Source of the DNA: Labilibaculum filiforme
GTDB taxonomy: Bacteria; Bacteroidota; Bacteroidia; Bacteroidales; Marinifilaceae
Direction: 5' to 3'
Length of the DNA stretch: 64,000 nucleotides
Assembly (NCBI RefSeq): GCF_002843315.1
Contig: NZ_MVDD01000016.1
Location: 27,602 to 91,601 of the forward strand
Shown here: positions 26,981-35,738 of the stretch, in pieces
How the letters are laid out: every line of letters starts with the position of its first letter
How positions within the stretch are numbered: position 1 is the first letter of the stretch
Position numbers and translations under genes: made by a program
The notes under the pieces: model-generated
Told to the model about the DNA's origin: nothing
Database searches by the model: none
The model's input: the letters and a program-made list of their open reading frames with translations, nothing else

Positions 26981-27126
26981 CCTATAAAATTCCTTTTTGA
27001 TTAAATAATGGTTCGTTAAGTTTTTGTAATGCCTCGATAATGAGTTTATTTGCAATCTGTTGTGTTTTGTCGATATTGTTGATTATAAATAGCTTGCAAA
27101 TCATCTCATGTCTCACGAACTATTGA

Positions 27127-28290
27127 TTAAAAGTAATAGCCTATATTAATATTGAAACGCATTTCCCAGTCGGCATCGGGAGCGCCTGAAGCTAGAGCAT
27201 TGGTCCATTCAGATCCTAGCCAAGGCTGATTTTTTCCTGCTGCCAAATCGAAATAGGTGTAGATATTGCCTGCAGTAAATAGAGCACCCGTTACATTCAT
27301 CATCGAACTTTCGAAATTACTTTCGGCTTTATCCATGTATCCAAAATCGTTGTAAATTACCACGCTCGATATCGGCCCCCATTCCAGAGGAATGGAATAG
27401 CTTACACCAAGCGTATAGATACTCGCTTCGGCGGCAACCAAATAAGGAGCTCCATAGGCAGTCATGGCAACAACATCATCGCGTTCGCCATCAATATTTT
27501 CGGGATTGTATTTGTAGTTGGCTACCTGAGCTTTTATACCAAATTTACCAGCCTTTAGCTCGTAATAGGCAGCAAGAGCATATCGGTTTCCTGTTTCTTC
27601 GGTGTCTAAATTAAACAGACCTCCATATTGTGCCGATATCCCCAAATGATGCTGTGCATTTGCACGATCAATTTTATAGCTTAGGTTTCCATTCAATTGA
27701 TTCACCTCTTTGTTTCTGATATTCAAATTGCCATCGCCATTCAAGTCAATCGAACCAACATCGTAGGAATAACGACTATTCGAAACATCAGAATTACTTC
27801 CAAAGCGAAGTTCTTCGGCATTTTTAAAGAAGGCAAAACTGTAATCCCAATTTTCTCCTTGGTGAGTATATTTTATTCCCATATCGTGATCGTCTTCCAA
27901 ACCAACATAGTAGTTTAAGCTAAAAAACCAGGAATTTGAATTGTAGGTGGTGATACCAAATGGCACTTGAGTTAATCCGAATTGCAACTCGTCATTTTTC
28001 GTAAAATCGTAAGCTATCCAGCCTTGTTTCAGCATGGCTCCTCCAAAATCTTCGGAATAGAAACGATATTCTGCGTTTAGTTTTAATCCCTTGTATTTGG
28101 CTTTTGCATTTAATCGGAATACATCGAAGCCTAAATCGCCGCCACGTTTTTTTTGTGCTTCCTTCCAGCTTGAATAGTTGTAATTGAATCGAAGCGCACC
28201 GCCAATATCAACAGTAGCTTTTTCTTGAGCGTGAACGCAAATAGTGGACGCAAGGAAACAAATCCCCAGCCACGTTTTTAAATAAAACAT
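27127..28290 (-). CDS. Outer-membrane porin-like beta-barrel protein
   Basis: 387 residues: signal peptide ending CVHAQ (about 21), then alternating amphipathic strands such as GLKLNAEYRFYSEDFG, and a C-terminal aromatic end FNINIGYYF typical of outer-membrane barrels. A loop segment DLNGDGNLNI resembles a calcium-binding repeat. It resembles Bacteroidota porins of the OprP/phosphate-selective group only in general form. Placed before the BCCT gene, it may let the same osmolyte cross the outer membrane; that is inference. Confidence 0.75.
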   Translation of the reverse strand: MFYLKTWLGICFLASTICVHAQEKATVDIGGALRFNYNYSSWKEAQKKRGGDLGFDVFRLNAKAKYKGLKLNAEYRFYSEDFGGAMLKQGWIAYDFTKNDELQFGLTQVPFGITTYNSNSWFFSLNYYVGLEDDHDMGIKYTHQGENWDYSFAFFKNAEELRFGSNSDVSNSRYSYDVGSIDLNGDGNLNIRNKEVNQLNGNLSYKIDRANAQHHLGISAQYGGLFNLDTEETGNRYALAAYYELKAGKFGIKAQVANYKYNPENIDGERDDVVAMTAYGAPYLVAAEASIYTLGVSYSIPLEWGPISSVVIYNDFGYMDKAESNFESSMMNVTGALFTAGNIYTYFDLAAGKNQPWLGSEWTNALASGAPDADWEMRFNINIGYYF

Positions 28291-28488
28291 AGATGTAGTT
28301 TAAATGATTATAACATGCAGCAATTATTGCATGTAATTAGATCTACCCTTTCGGGATATAAGCTTGGTTTATTGGAATGATGGGGGTAGGAATTTATTCG
28401 ACAGAATTCTAAAAATAAGAAACTGAAAACTATAGATTCTGGTATTCCTTTTATCGTGAAGTTGACTTGGTTTTAATCCCATAGCGCG

Positions 28489-28518
28489 CAAAGATAAGTA
28501 TTAATTACTTTTTCGCAA
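28489..28518 (-). promoter_or_regulatory. Bacteroidota promoter of the porin/BCCT unit
   Basis: On the minus strand TTG (28516-28518), a 19-base spacer and TATCTTTG (28489-28496), a full -7 match. The porin ATG is about 200 bases downstream, leaving a long leader. Confidence 0.65.
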
Positions 28519-28808
28519 TTTTAAAAAACTGTTTAGTAAGCTGTTTCATTTGTAGTTAGATGGAATTATGCCTTGTGGCGGTTAAGTAAATGTTGCACTA
28601 TATTCTAATAGCGAGAGGAATAACTGTACTCTTGTGTTTCTGGTTCGTTAAAGTGGAATTGATACATCTTTTTGCAAGAAAAAACGAATCTGTCAACATT
28701 CAAGCTACAATATAGTAGCACTACACGCTAACGAATCTATTTTTCGGGCTTCCAGTTAAAGTGGGATTTCCAATCAACAAGTTTTGTACTGCTTTCTTAT
28801 TGCAGAAA

Positions 28809-28861
28809 GAATACGAATTGTATCACTTTAGTGAGATTGTAAGTGATAAATCGGTCGATTT
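28809..28861 (+). repeat. 53-bp exact duplicate of a MutS-like gene segment
   Basis: Identical over 53 bases to 30470-30522 in the MutS-like gene, in the same orientation, 1661 bp apart. The match begins and ends abruptly; the flanking sequence is unrelated. Read in the gene's frame it encodes EYELYHFSEIVSDKSVD. Confidence 0.9.
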
Positions 28862-29011
28862 TCTTCATGCCTTCGCGAAACGGTGGGGAAGCATTATGAA
28901 ACAGATGAATCGTTAAGTAATCATAGTATTGTATTTTTCGCTTATTTAAACTATGTTCGTTGTCACTATTCTATTTTTTATAATAAAACTTAATGTTTAG
29001 GAATTAAATTC

Positions 29012-30655
29012 ATGAGAATAATCACATACTTTAAGTATTTAAACTCTTTTTTTACAAGTCTCACCTTTAAAGGCAAGAAAAATAAATCTCAAAAGCTACT
29101 TAATTCCTTCGGAAAGCTAAAAGACACTTCTTTCAATTTTGAACTAATAGAAAAATATTTTAAGAATAAAGAACATACAAAAACTCTACAGGTGATTTCT
29201 GATAAAACTTGTGACGATTTGGATTTCGAAGAGCTGTTCATGTTCTTAGATCGGACAAATTCAAAAATAGGACAACAACACCTGTACAATAAATTAAGGG
29301 TGATTTCGCATGAAGATGGAAATTTGGATGTGGATGAAGAGCTGATTGCCCAATTTACAAACGATTCTGATTTTAGGGTAGAGGTGCAAATTGAGTTGGA
29401 GAAACTAAATGGACGAGAGGCTTATTTTGTTTCAGGTTTGTTTCAGGAAGAACATTTGGAACAAGCAAAATGGTTTTTTGTGATGCGTTTGTTATCCTTT
29501 ACAAGCATCTTATCACTTATTTTATTGCCTTTTAATCCTCATATGTTTTTAGTCTTAATTGGCGTTTTCATTATTAATATCTGTTTCCATTTGTGGAATA
29601 AGAAAAACTTGTCGACTTATTCCGATTCTATTCCTCAGCTTATGGTTTTGAAACAGGTCGCGAATAATTTTCTTCAAGATGAACAATTAAAAAAGCTAAG
29701 TCCTTTATTGTCTGAATCTATAAAAATACTCGATCAGGTGCGAAATAGAATGCTCTTCTTTAAATTGGAATCGAAAATAGAAGGTGATTTTCAAGTGATC
29801 TTTTGGTCCTTTTTAGAGTTGTTCAAAATTTTATTTCTGCTAGAGCCATTGCTTTTGTTTGGCGTGCTGAAACGTTTGGATACAAGAAGAAAGGAAATTG
29901 AGGAGGTTTTCACATTTGTGGGACGAATCGATGCGCTACTATCTATTGCTTCCTTACGAAAAGGGGCCGACTGTTGTATTCCTAAAATCGATGAGGAGAA
30001 TGGTCAGATTAAAGCAAATAAGATTTATCATCCCTTACTAATTGATTGCGTTCGAAATAACATTACTGTAAACGACAAATCAATATTATTATCGGGTTCT
30101 AACATGTCGGGCAAAACATCTTTTATTCGGGCCATAGGCATCAATGTAGTTACGGGATTAACGATAAATACTTGCTTTGCAAAATCGATGGTGATTCCAC
30201 GCACTTGCATCCATTCAGCCATCCGCATTAGCGATGATCTTATGAATGACAGGAGTTATTACTTCGAAGAGGTTCTCACCATTAAGGATATGATTGATAA
30301 TGCCGACAAGGGCACAGTCAATTTATTCTTGTTGGATGAGATTTTTAAAGGTACCAATACCGTCGAAAGAATTTCTGCAGGAAAAGCGGTATTGTCTGCG
30401 CTCACAAGAAATAACAATCGGGTATTCGTATCTACTCACGATATCGAATTAACCGATTTACTGGAGGATGAATACGAATTGTATCACTTTAGTGAGATTG
30501 TAAGTGATAAATCGGTCGATTTCGATTACAAATTGAAAGAAGGCAAGCTAAAAAATAGAAATGCCATCCGAATTCTTGAAATTAACGGTTACCCGGATGA
30601 AATAATTGAAGAGGCGATAGCATTAGCGACAGAACTGGATCGAAACAGACTTTGA
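29012..30655 (+). CDS. Membrane-anchored MutS family ATPase
   Basis: 547 residues. The C-terminal third is a MutS ATPase: Walker A LLSGSNMSGKTSFIRAIG (about 362), SYYFEEVL (the ST-type region), Walker B NLFLLDEIFKGTN, and VFVSTHD. The middle carries two adjacent hydrophobic helices (about residues 160-195, FTSILSLILLPFNPHMFLVL) and a further hydrophobic stretch near 255-275, so it is probably tethered to the membrane. There is no mismatch-recognition N-terminal domain, so classical mismatch repair is unlikely. Similar membrane MutS homologues are common in Bacteroidota and their role is unknown. Confidence 0.85.
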   Translation: MRIITYFKYLNSFFTSLTFKGKKNKSQKLLNSFGKLKDTSFNFELIEKYFKNKEHTKTLQVISDKTCDDLDFEELFMFLDRTNSKIGQQHLYNKLRVISHEDGNLDVDEELIAQFTNDSDFRVEVQIELEKLNGREAYFVSGLFQEEHLEQAKWFFVMRLLSFTSILSLILLPFNPHMFLVLIGVFIINICFHLWNKKNLSTYSDSIPQLMVLKQVANNFLQDEQLKKLSPLLSESIKILDQVRNRMLFFKLESKIEGDFQVIFWSFLELFKILFLLEPLLLFGVLKRLDTRRKEIEEVFTFVGRIDALLSIASLRKGADCCIPKIDEENGQIKANKIYHPLLIDCVRNNITVNDKSILLSGSNMSGKTSFIRAIGINVVTGLTINTCFAKSMVIPRTCIHSAIRISDDLMNDRSYYFEEVLTIKDMIDNADKGTVNLFLLDEIFKGTNTVERISAGKAVLSALTRNNNRVFVSTHDIELTDLLEDEYELYHFSEIVSDKSVDFDYKLKEGKLKNRNAIRILEINGYPDEIIEEAIALATELDRNRL

Positions 30656-30738
30656 AGTGAACGAGTTTAGTTATTAATTATGAACCAGAATTTGTTAAAG
30701 TTCGATAGTACGCATGATTTATAATTAAGTAAAATTAC

Positions 30739-30746
30739 TATTTTTG
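30739..30746 (+). promoter_or_regulatory. -7 box before the exported protein pair
   Basis: TATTTTTG matches TAnnTTTG, 38 bases before the ATG at 30785. No clear -33 box. Confidence 0.45.
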
Positions 30747-30784
30747 AGGCATTACTATAAATTATAAAACTGTAGATTTTGAAA

Positions 30785-31798
30785 ATGAAAATTCATTTGG
30801 TTTCAGGCTTATTATTGCTTCTCATAACAGCCTCCTGTTCTCAAAAAGATGCGACAAAGAAGGTCGTTTCTTTTTATCATTGGAAGTCGAAAGCGACAAT
30901 TAATCAGCAATATCAGCAAGCTTTAAAGAGTACAAATACACATAAAATATACTTGCACTATTTTGATATTGTATCCGAACACGAAGCCAATTGGTACGAT
31001 GATGGTATTTTTCCTACCTACGTATTAAAAGAGGTAGACCCAGCTTATCAGAATTTTGAAATTGTTCCTGTTGTTTACATCACCAATCAAGTATTTCAGG
31101 TTTCTAATTTGGAGGTGCAAAAACTATCCAATCGAATTAAAGATTTGGTTCATCAGATCAGTCAGAAACATTTTAAGAAGGATATTTCGCAAATTCAAAT
31201 TGATTGCGATTGGACCGAAAGTACCAAATATGCCTATTTTGAATTGCTGGAAAGTTTGAGTGATGAATTTGATTTGGATGTAACCATTCGTTTGCATCAA
31301 ATTAAATTTAAAGAAAAAACAGGTGTGCCTCCAGTGAAAAAAGGGACTCTGATGGTTTATAATGTGGGAGATTTAAAAGATTTTGATCAAAATTCTATTT
31401 TGCAAAATAGCATTGTGAAACAGTATATTACTGCCGACACTAAATATCCTATGCCATTGAATATTGCGTTGCCTCTTTTTTCACAAACGGTGATAAAAAA
31501 TAAGGACAATAAAATTAAAATAATTAACAGTGTAGATAGACCAACGTTCGAGAACGATAAGCATTTTAAACAAATAAATACGAGTCAATTCGAAGTAGTA
31601 AAAGATACGCTTTACAAAGGGTTTTATTTGAGCGAAGCTTATGGAATTAAGTTGGAAGAATTAGCGGTTACCGAAATTGTGGATTCTTATAACACAATAA
31701 AACAAAGTAAATTAATCACGAACGAGATCCTATTTTATCATTTGGATAAAAATTCTCTTTCGAATATCAACCTTAGCGAATTAGTCGAGAAATTATGA
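30785..31798 (+). CDS. Lipoprotein of unknown function, partner of the next gene
   Basis: 337 residues from the ATG at 30785 (a TTG lies two codons upstream). Lipoprotein signal ends ITASCSQK. The mature part, starting VVSFYHWKSKA, alternates strands and helices: KIYLHYFDI, EIVPVVYIT, QIQIDCDWTESTKYAYFELL, VTIRLHQIK, GTLMVYNVGDL, MPLNIALPLF. This spacing looks like a TIM-barrel of glycoside-hydrolase type, but no catalytic pair can be named. Its stop overlaps the start of the next gene by four bases (ATGA), so the two are translationally coupled. Confidence 0.75.
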   Translation: MKIHLVSGLLLLLITASCSQKDATKKVVSFYHWKSKATINQQYQQALKSTNTHKIYLHYFDIVSEHEANWYDDGIFPTYVLKEVDPAYQNFEIVPVVYITNQVFQVSNLEVQKLSNRIKDLVHQISQKHFKKDISQIQIDCDWTESTKYAYFELLESLSDEFDLDVTIRLHQIKFKEKTGVPPVKKGTLMVYNVGDLKDFDQNSILQNSIVKQYITADTKYPMPLNIALPLFSQTVIKNKDNKIKIINSVDRPTFENDKHFKQINTSQFEVVKDTLYKGFYLSEAYGIKLEELAVTEIVDSYNTIKQSKLITNEILFYHLDKNSLSNINLSELVEKL

Positions 31799-34065
31799 AG
31801 AGTATTTTAACTTATTTATTGGTATTTATATCATCTGCAACATTTGCTTGCGGTGGTGGCGATTGGGAAGGAATGTATTTTTACAATTTGTTTTCGCAGA
31901 CTAATATTTCGGCAAAAGAGTTTTATCCATTTTTAAGGGATGAATACAATGCTTTTTATGGAGATAGTTATTATTCCGAACCCGAGGAAATGGTTTATCC
32001 CGAAGGGAATGTGAATTTATGGAAAAAGCTACTCACCAATTGGAGTACCGAAGAAATTGAAAGTGCAATTTACAAATCAGAAGGTTTTGACTGGAGCAAC
32101 AAGCAGTCCGAAACAGAAAAAAGAGCGAAATTGTATATCGATTTTGCACAGGAGTGTAGCGAGGCTTTTAGTTATAGAACTAGAAGAAATTCTTGGGATT
32201 ACGAGGAGATTATCGAAGAGAAAAGTGTAGACGTCACTGCTTTACTAGAAAAAGCAAATTTATTGATGAGTAGCGAAACCAATTCTCAATTACAAACACG
32301 TTACTACTACCAACTTATTCGTATCATGCATTATTCAAAAGCATGGGACGAAGCGATTCGCTATTTTGAAGCAAAAATTGAAAATAAAATAGAAAAGAAT
32401 GAAATGTACTATTACATTCTTGATCAGGTGGCTGGTTGCTATTATTCTACCGAGAATTACGAAAAAGCGGCTTATTTATTTACTAAAATTGTGAGTAAGA
32501 GTATCGATAGAAAAAAATCGGCATTTGTAAGTTTTAATTTTTGTACTTCAAACGAGGCCGATGGCCGATCTTTTGCGAATGGAATTGAAGATGAAAAAGA
32601 TTTTCTTTTAATTACAAGTTTACGTAGTTTTTCGGATGAGATAGATAATATTGAAAGGTTTATGGCCTTAGATGCTAACGATCTTCGACTTGAGCTTTTA
32701 TTTATGCGTGCCTTAAATAATGTGGAGCGTGATGTTTGGCCAATAGGTATTGGAGTAGAGGATAAAACACTACCTAATTTAGAGCCTACCGAAATTTATA
32801 ATGAGTTATTAGCTGTTACCGATTTACAGGTTGCGAATCAGAAGGTGAACAATAAGGATTTCTGGAGAATGGCGAGTTCGTATTTGTCTTTTATACAGAA
32901 AAATATACCAGAAGCACAAAAAAAGCTGGAGGCAGTAAAATCTTTTTCGCATCAAAAAAAGATGCTTGCTATTGCTTACAAGGTGTTTAGCTGGGAAACG
33001 ATTTCTACCGAAAATGAAAACTTTATTTCTCAGGTATTTAAATTAGACTCCGAATTGGAAGGTTTTATTCAGGAGAAAATTGCAAATACTTACTATAAGA
33101 ATAATCAAATTGCAAAAGCATTTTTGGTTCACAATACATTGCAATTAGGAGAGCATATTAATTCTATTGAGCTACTAGATGCTCTGGAGGTTTTCTACAA
33201 TAAACCCAATAAAAGCGATTATGAGAACGAGCTTTTGAATAAAAAGGGCAGTAAATACGAGTTTATGGATTATCTGAACTATCAGAAAGGAATCTATTAT
33301 TTGTATCAGAAAAATACCGAATTAGCATTGGAGCATTTTGGCAAAAGCAATAATTTATGTAGTACAATCGCTTTATCGAAGAGAATATTTAGTAATAATA
33401 TTATAGAATGTTTTGATTGTCCGGAGGAGGGGGTGATGCTCGATGAAGTTTACAAGGCAGATGTTTTCTCTTTTATTAAAACCGATTTTTCTATTTATGA
33501 TTTGGCTGTTTATTTAATTGAATTGGAAAAGCTGACTGCTAACGAAAAGCAATGGAAATCGAAATTAGCGAACTATTTGCTGGCAAATTTTTATTATAAT
33601 ATCTCCAATACAGGATATTACCGAGGTGCTTTACTCAATTATGGGAACTGTTGCGATTATGGATATATTAATTATGCAGGAGATAATTACCGAGATAATA
33701 AAAATGGGGTGGATATAATTGCAAGCAGAAAAGGTTATAACCTTTCCAATATCACTTCTTACAATAAAAAATATTTTGGATTAAGTGATATTTCTATGGA
33801 GTACTATCAGGCAGTGATTGACCTATCAACAGATAAGGAATTGAATGCCAGATGCCTTTATTTAATGGCAAAATGTGAATTGAATAAGTATTATAACGAG
33901 GGAAGTGATGCTACTTTCGAAGTTAGTTTGAATGAGTATTGTGAAATTGAATTGCCTCAATATAAGAGTTTTAAGGTGTTGAAAGCAGATTATTCAGAAA
34001 CAAAATTTCATGATATGATTATTAATCATTGTAGCTATTTTAGATTGTATAGTTCATCGCATTAA
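31795..34065 (+). CDS. Exported TPR-like protein of unknown function
   Basis: 756 residues. The signal peptide ends SSATFACGGGDWEG, with a cysteine that could be lipidated. The remainder is helical and rich in Tyr, Asn and Lys, with tetratricopeptide-like stretches such as YYYILDQVAGCYYSTENYEKAAYLF and YLNYQKGIYYLYQKNTELALEHFGKS split over the chain. No catalytic motif seen. The 4-base overlap with the upstream lipoprotein gene and shared export suggest the two act together on the cell surface or in the periplasm. Confidence 0.75.
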   Translation: MKSILTYLLVFISSATFACGGGDWEGMYFYNLFSQTNISAKEFYPFLRDEYNAFYGDSYYSEPEEMVYPEGNVNLWKKLLTNWSTEEIESAIYKSEGFDWSNKQSETEKRAKLYIDFAQECSEAFSYRTRRNSWDYEEIIEEKSVDVTALLEKANLLMSSETNSQLQTRYYYQLIRIMHYSKAWDEAIRYFEAKIENKIEKNEMYYYILDQVAGCYYSTENYEKAAYLFTKIVSKSIDRKKSAFVSFNFCTSNEADGRSFANGIEDEKDFLLITSLRSFSDEIDNIERFMALDANDLRLELLFMRALNNVERDVWPIGIGVEDKTLPNLEPTEIYNELLAVTDLQVANQKVNNKDFWRMASSYLSFIQKNIPEAQKKLEAVKSFSHQKKMLAIAYKVFSWETISTENENFISQVFKLDSELEGFIQEKIANTYYKNNQIAKAFLVHNTLQLGEHINSIELLDALEVFYNKPNKSDYENELLNKKGSKYEFMDYLNYQKGIYYLYQKNTELALEHFGKSNNLCSTIALSKRIFSNNIIECFDCPEEGVMLDEVYKADVFSFIKTDFSIYDLAVYLIELEKLTANEKQWKSKLANYLLANFYYNISNTGYYRGALLNYGNCCDYGYINYAGDNYRDNKNGVDIIASRKGYNLSNITSYNKKYFGLSDISMEYYQAVIDLSTDKELNARCLYLMAKCELNKYYNEGSDATFEVSLNEYCEIELPQYKSFKVLKADYSETKFHDMIINHCSYFRLYSSSH

Positions 34066-34180
34066 AATAAATAAGTACTATGAGTAATGTGTTGTTGTAT
34101 TTTATTATTTATAATCAACTGACATACAGCTTGTATTGTAATTATTGATTTCTAATTACTTATATATTCGGGCTAAACAA

Positions 34181-34215
34181 AAACAAGCAACTTTCTATTA
34201 TAAAGTTGCTTGTTT
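34181..34215 (+). terminator. Strong intrinsic terminator
   Basis: AAACAAGCAACTTT and AAAGTTGCTTGTTT form a perfect 14-bp stem around a 7-base loop, about 115 bases after the TPR-like gene. Confidence 0.75.
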
Positions 34216-34322
34216 CGTATCGTTAAAAAAAGTGTTTTTTGTTGATAGATAAAAAAATGTACTGCTATTTTAGGCAGATTCCCTGAATTAGAGCTAAGTT
34301 GCAGAAATAATTCATAAATAGA

Positions 34323-35105
34323 TTGGAAGCAATAAAAATAACCGTTCAGATTCAGGCCATAAAAGAGCAGGAAATAGATTGTTTCCTTTCCGATGAAAAG
34401 GAGAGGATGCGTATTGTTTATTTTCCTGAAGAAGGAAATGTTGTGTATTTAGACGATTCTATTTTGGTAGAAGTCGTTCGTAAAATTCAATTCCAGTTCG
34501 AGAAGGTAATGCGCTCGGCAATTAAAGGCGGATTACGACTTGGACAAACAATTCATTGTGTGTTTTTTGACGGTTTTAGATTTGTGAAAGAAGCAGATTT
34601 CCAACACTATATTCGAGTAGATCGGCGGAACGATCAACTAAAAATTACCACCAGTGAAACGGAACTAAAAGGCATTCATAAAATTTTTGCTGATGGATCG
34701 TATGCTTCGGAAAGAAAGCAGTCGGGTTATGGTGGTTTTACCGAAACTCCCAATGGGGAACAACATATCTATCATCAGTCTTTTAAGCAGGGAAGTAGCA
34801 ATTTAATGGAGTTGCTGGCGGTTATGGAAGGCTTAGAACATCTGGAATCTGTTGAAAAAATTCAAGTAAATACCGATAGTCGCTTTGTAATACGTGGACT
34901 TGTGCAGTGGATTCATTTCTGGCAACATAACAATTGGGAAACGGCTCATGGTAAGGAGGTTAAATTCGCAAAAGATTGGCAAAAAATGAATCGGCTTTGC
35001 GAAGGGAAATTGATGGAGTTTAAATGGATAAAAGGACATTCTGGAAATGAGAAGCAAGATTTTTGCCATCAGTTAGCCAAAGAATCTACTAATGGTGAAA
35101 AATAA
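34323..35105 (+). CDS. RNase H family protein with N-terminal extension
   Basis: 260 residues. The C-terminal half is a type 1 RNase H: Asp in KIFADGSYAS, Glu in NLMELLAVMEGL, Asp in QVNTDSRFV, and KGHSGNEKQDFCHQLA, which carries the His and the last Asp. It would cut RNA in RNA-DNA hybrids. The first 120 residues are not the viroplasmin-type hybrid-binding domain and I do not recognise them. The start is a TTG; the preceding in-frame stop is 12 bases upstream and the next ATG would remove about 28 residues, so TTG is the best choice. Single gene. Confidence 0.85.
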   Translation: MEAIKITVQIQAIKEQEIDCFLSDEKERMRIVYFPEEGNVVYLDDSILVEVVRKIQFQFEKVMRSAIKGGLRLGQTIHCVFFDGFRFVKEADFQHYIRVDRRNDQLKITTSETELKGIHKIFADGSYASERKQSGYGGFTETPNGEQHIYHQSFKQGSSNLMELLAVMEGLEHLESVEKIQVNTDSRFVIRGLVQWIHFWQHNNWETAHGKEVKFAKDWQKMNRLCEGKLMEFKWIKGHSGNEKQDFCHQLAKESTNGEK

Positions 35106-35229
35106 ACGGATTTGTGCCTCGAACCCTTTTTTGAGAAGCATACTCTGATTAGGAATTATGACAAAAAAAAACTGTAGTTTTGCTGTCCTCATTCAAATGG
35201 AGGCTATCAATAGGTTTAAAAAGGCAATA

Positions 35230-35655
35230 ATGAATATAAAAATAGTTGATTACGGAATTTGTAAAGCGATAGGAGAGACCAAGAAAGACATTGTTCCGGG
35301 TAGTACGACAGGATACTTTTTGCATTCTTACGATATGGAATTTTTGGAGAGAACCGATGTTATATCTCCTAAAGTTGGTTTAAGTTTTGGAATAAGTTAT
35401 GAGTTCGAAGATGATTTAGAAGAAGCGGAACTGGTTGATTATGTGTGTAGAATTAGACATCCTAAATTGGTGAATCCGATTAATATGGAACAATTTATTG
35501 AATGCACAGAGGAAAAAGATGCTTATGTGGATGAATTGGGTACTGACTTTTACACATTCGAATTTGATTGGGAATTGCAGTTAGGAGAATGGATTTTTGA
35601 GATTATTTATGAGGATGAGATCATGTGCAGTCAGACATTTATTATGACAGAATAA
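35230..35655 (+). CDS. DUF3859 family protein
   Basis: 141 residues from the ATG at 35230, which has AAAAAGG before it; an ATG at 35158 would add 24 residues that look unlike the family. The pattern KIVDYGICKAIG, LSFGISYEF, YVCRIRHPKLVNP and FDWELQLGEWIFEIIYED matches DUF3859, a beta-sandwich family of unknown role. No signal peptide with this start. Confidence 0.75.
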   Translation: MNIKIVDYGICKAIGETKKDIVPGSTTGYFLHSYDMEFLERTDVISPKVGLSFGISYEFEDDLEEAELVDYVCRIRHPKLVNPINMEQFIECTEEKDAYVDELGTDFYTFEFDWELQLGEWIFEIIYEDEIMCSQTFIMTE

Positions 35656-35672
35656 AGTGAGTTTTACTAAAA

Positions 35673-35717
35673 ATACAAAATGGTCTTTCGAATACAGTTC
35701 GGAAGACCATTTTGTAT
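35673..35717. terminator. Bidirectional terminator between DUF3859 and purU
   Basis: ATACAAAATGGTCTTTCGAA pairs with TTCGGAAGACCATTTTGTAT, a 20-bp stem with one mismatch and a 5-base loop, between two convergent genes. Confidence 0.85.
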
Positions 35718-35738
35718 TTGAACAATTTCTTAAATTAA

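Larger units (their letters stand above)
28291..29011. other. Intergenic region with long porin leader and a stray gene fragment
   Basis: 720 bases. It contains the porin promoter (28489-28518), an untranslated leader of roughly 190 bases that includes the hairpin ACATGCA-N8-TGCATGT (28313-28334), and at 28809-28861 an exact 53-bp copy of part of the downstream MutS-like gene. No gene is called in the rest. Confidence 0.6.

Noticed and set aside
28744..28917. Remnant of a second MutS-like gene
   Set aside because: Only 53 bases match; the translated flanks share nothing with the MutS-like protein, so it is a short duplication rather than a decayed gene.
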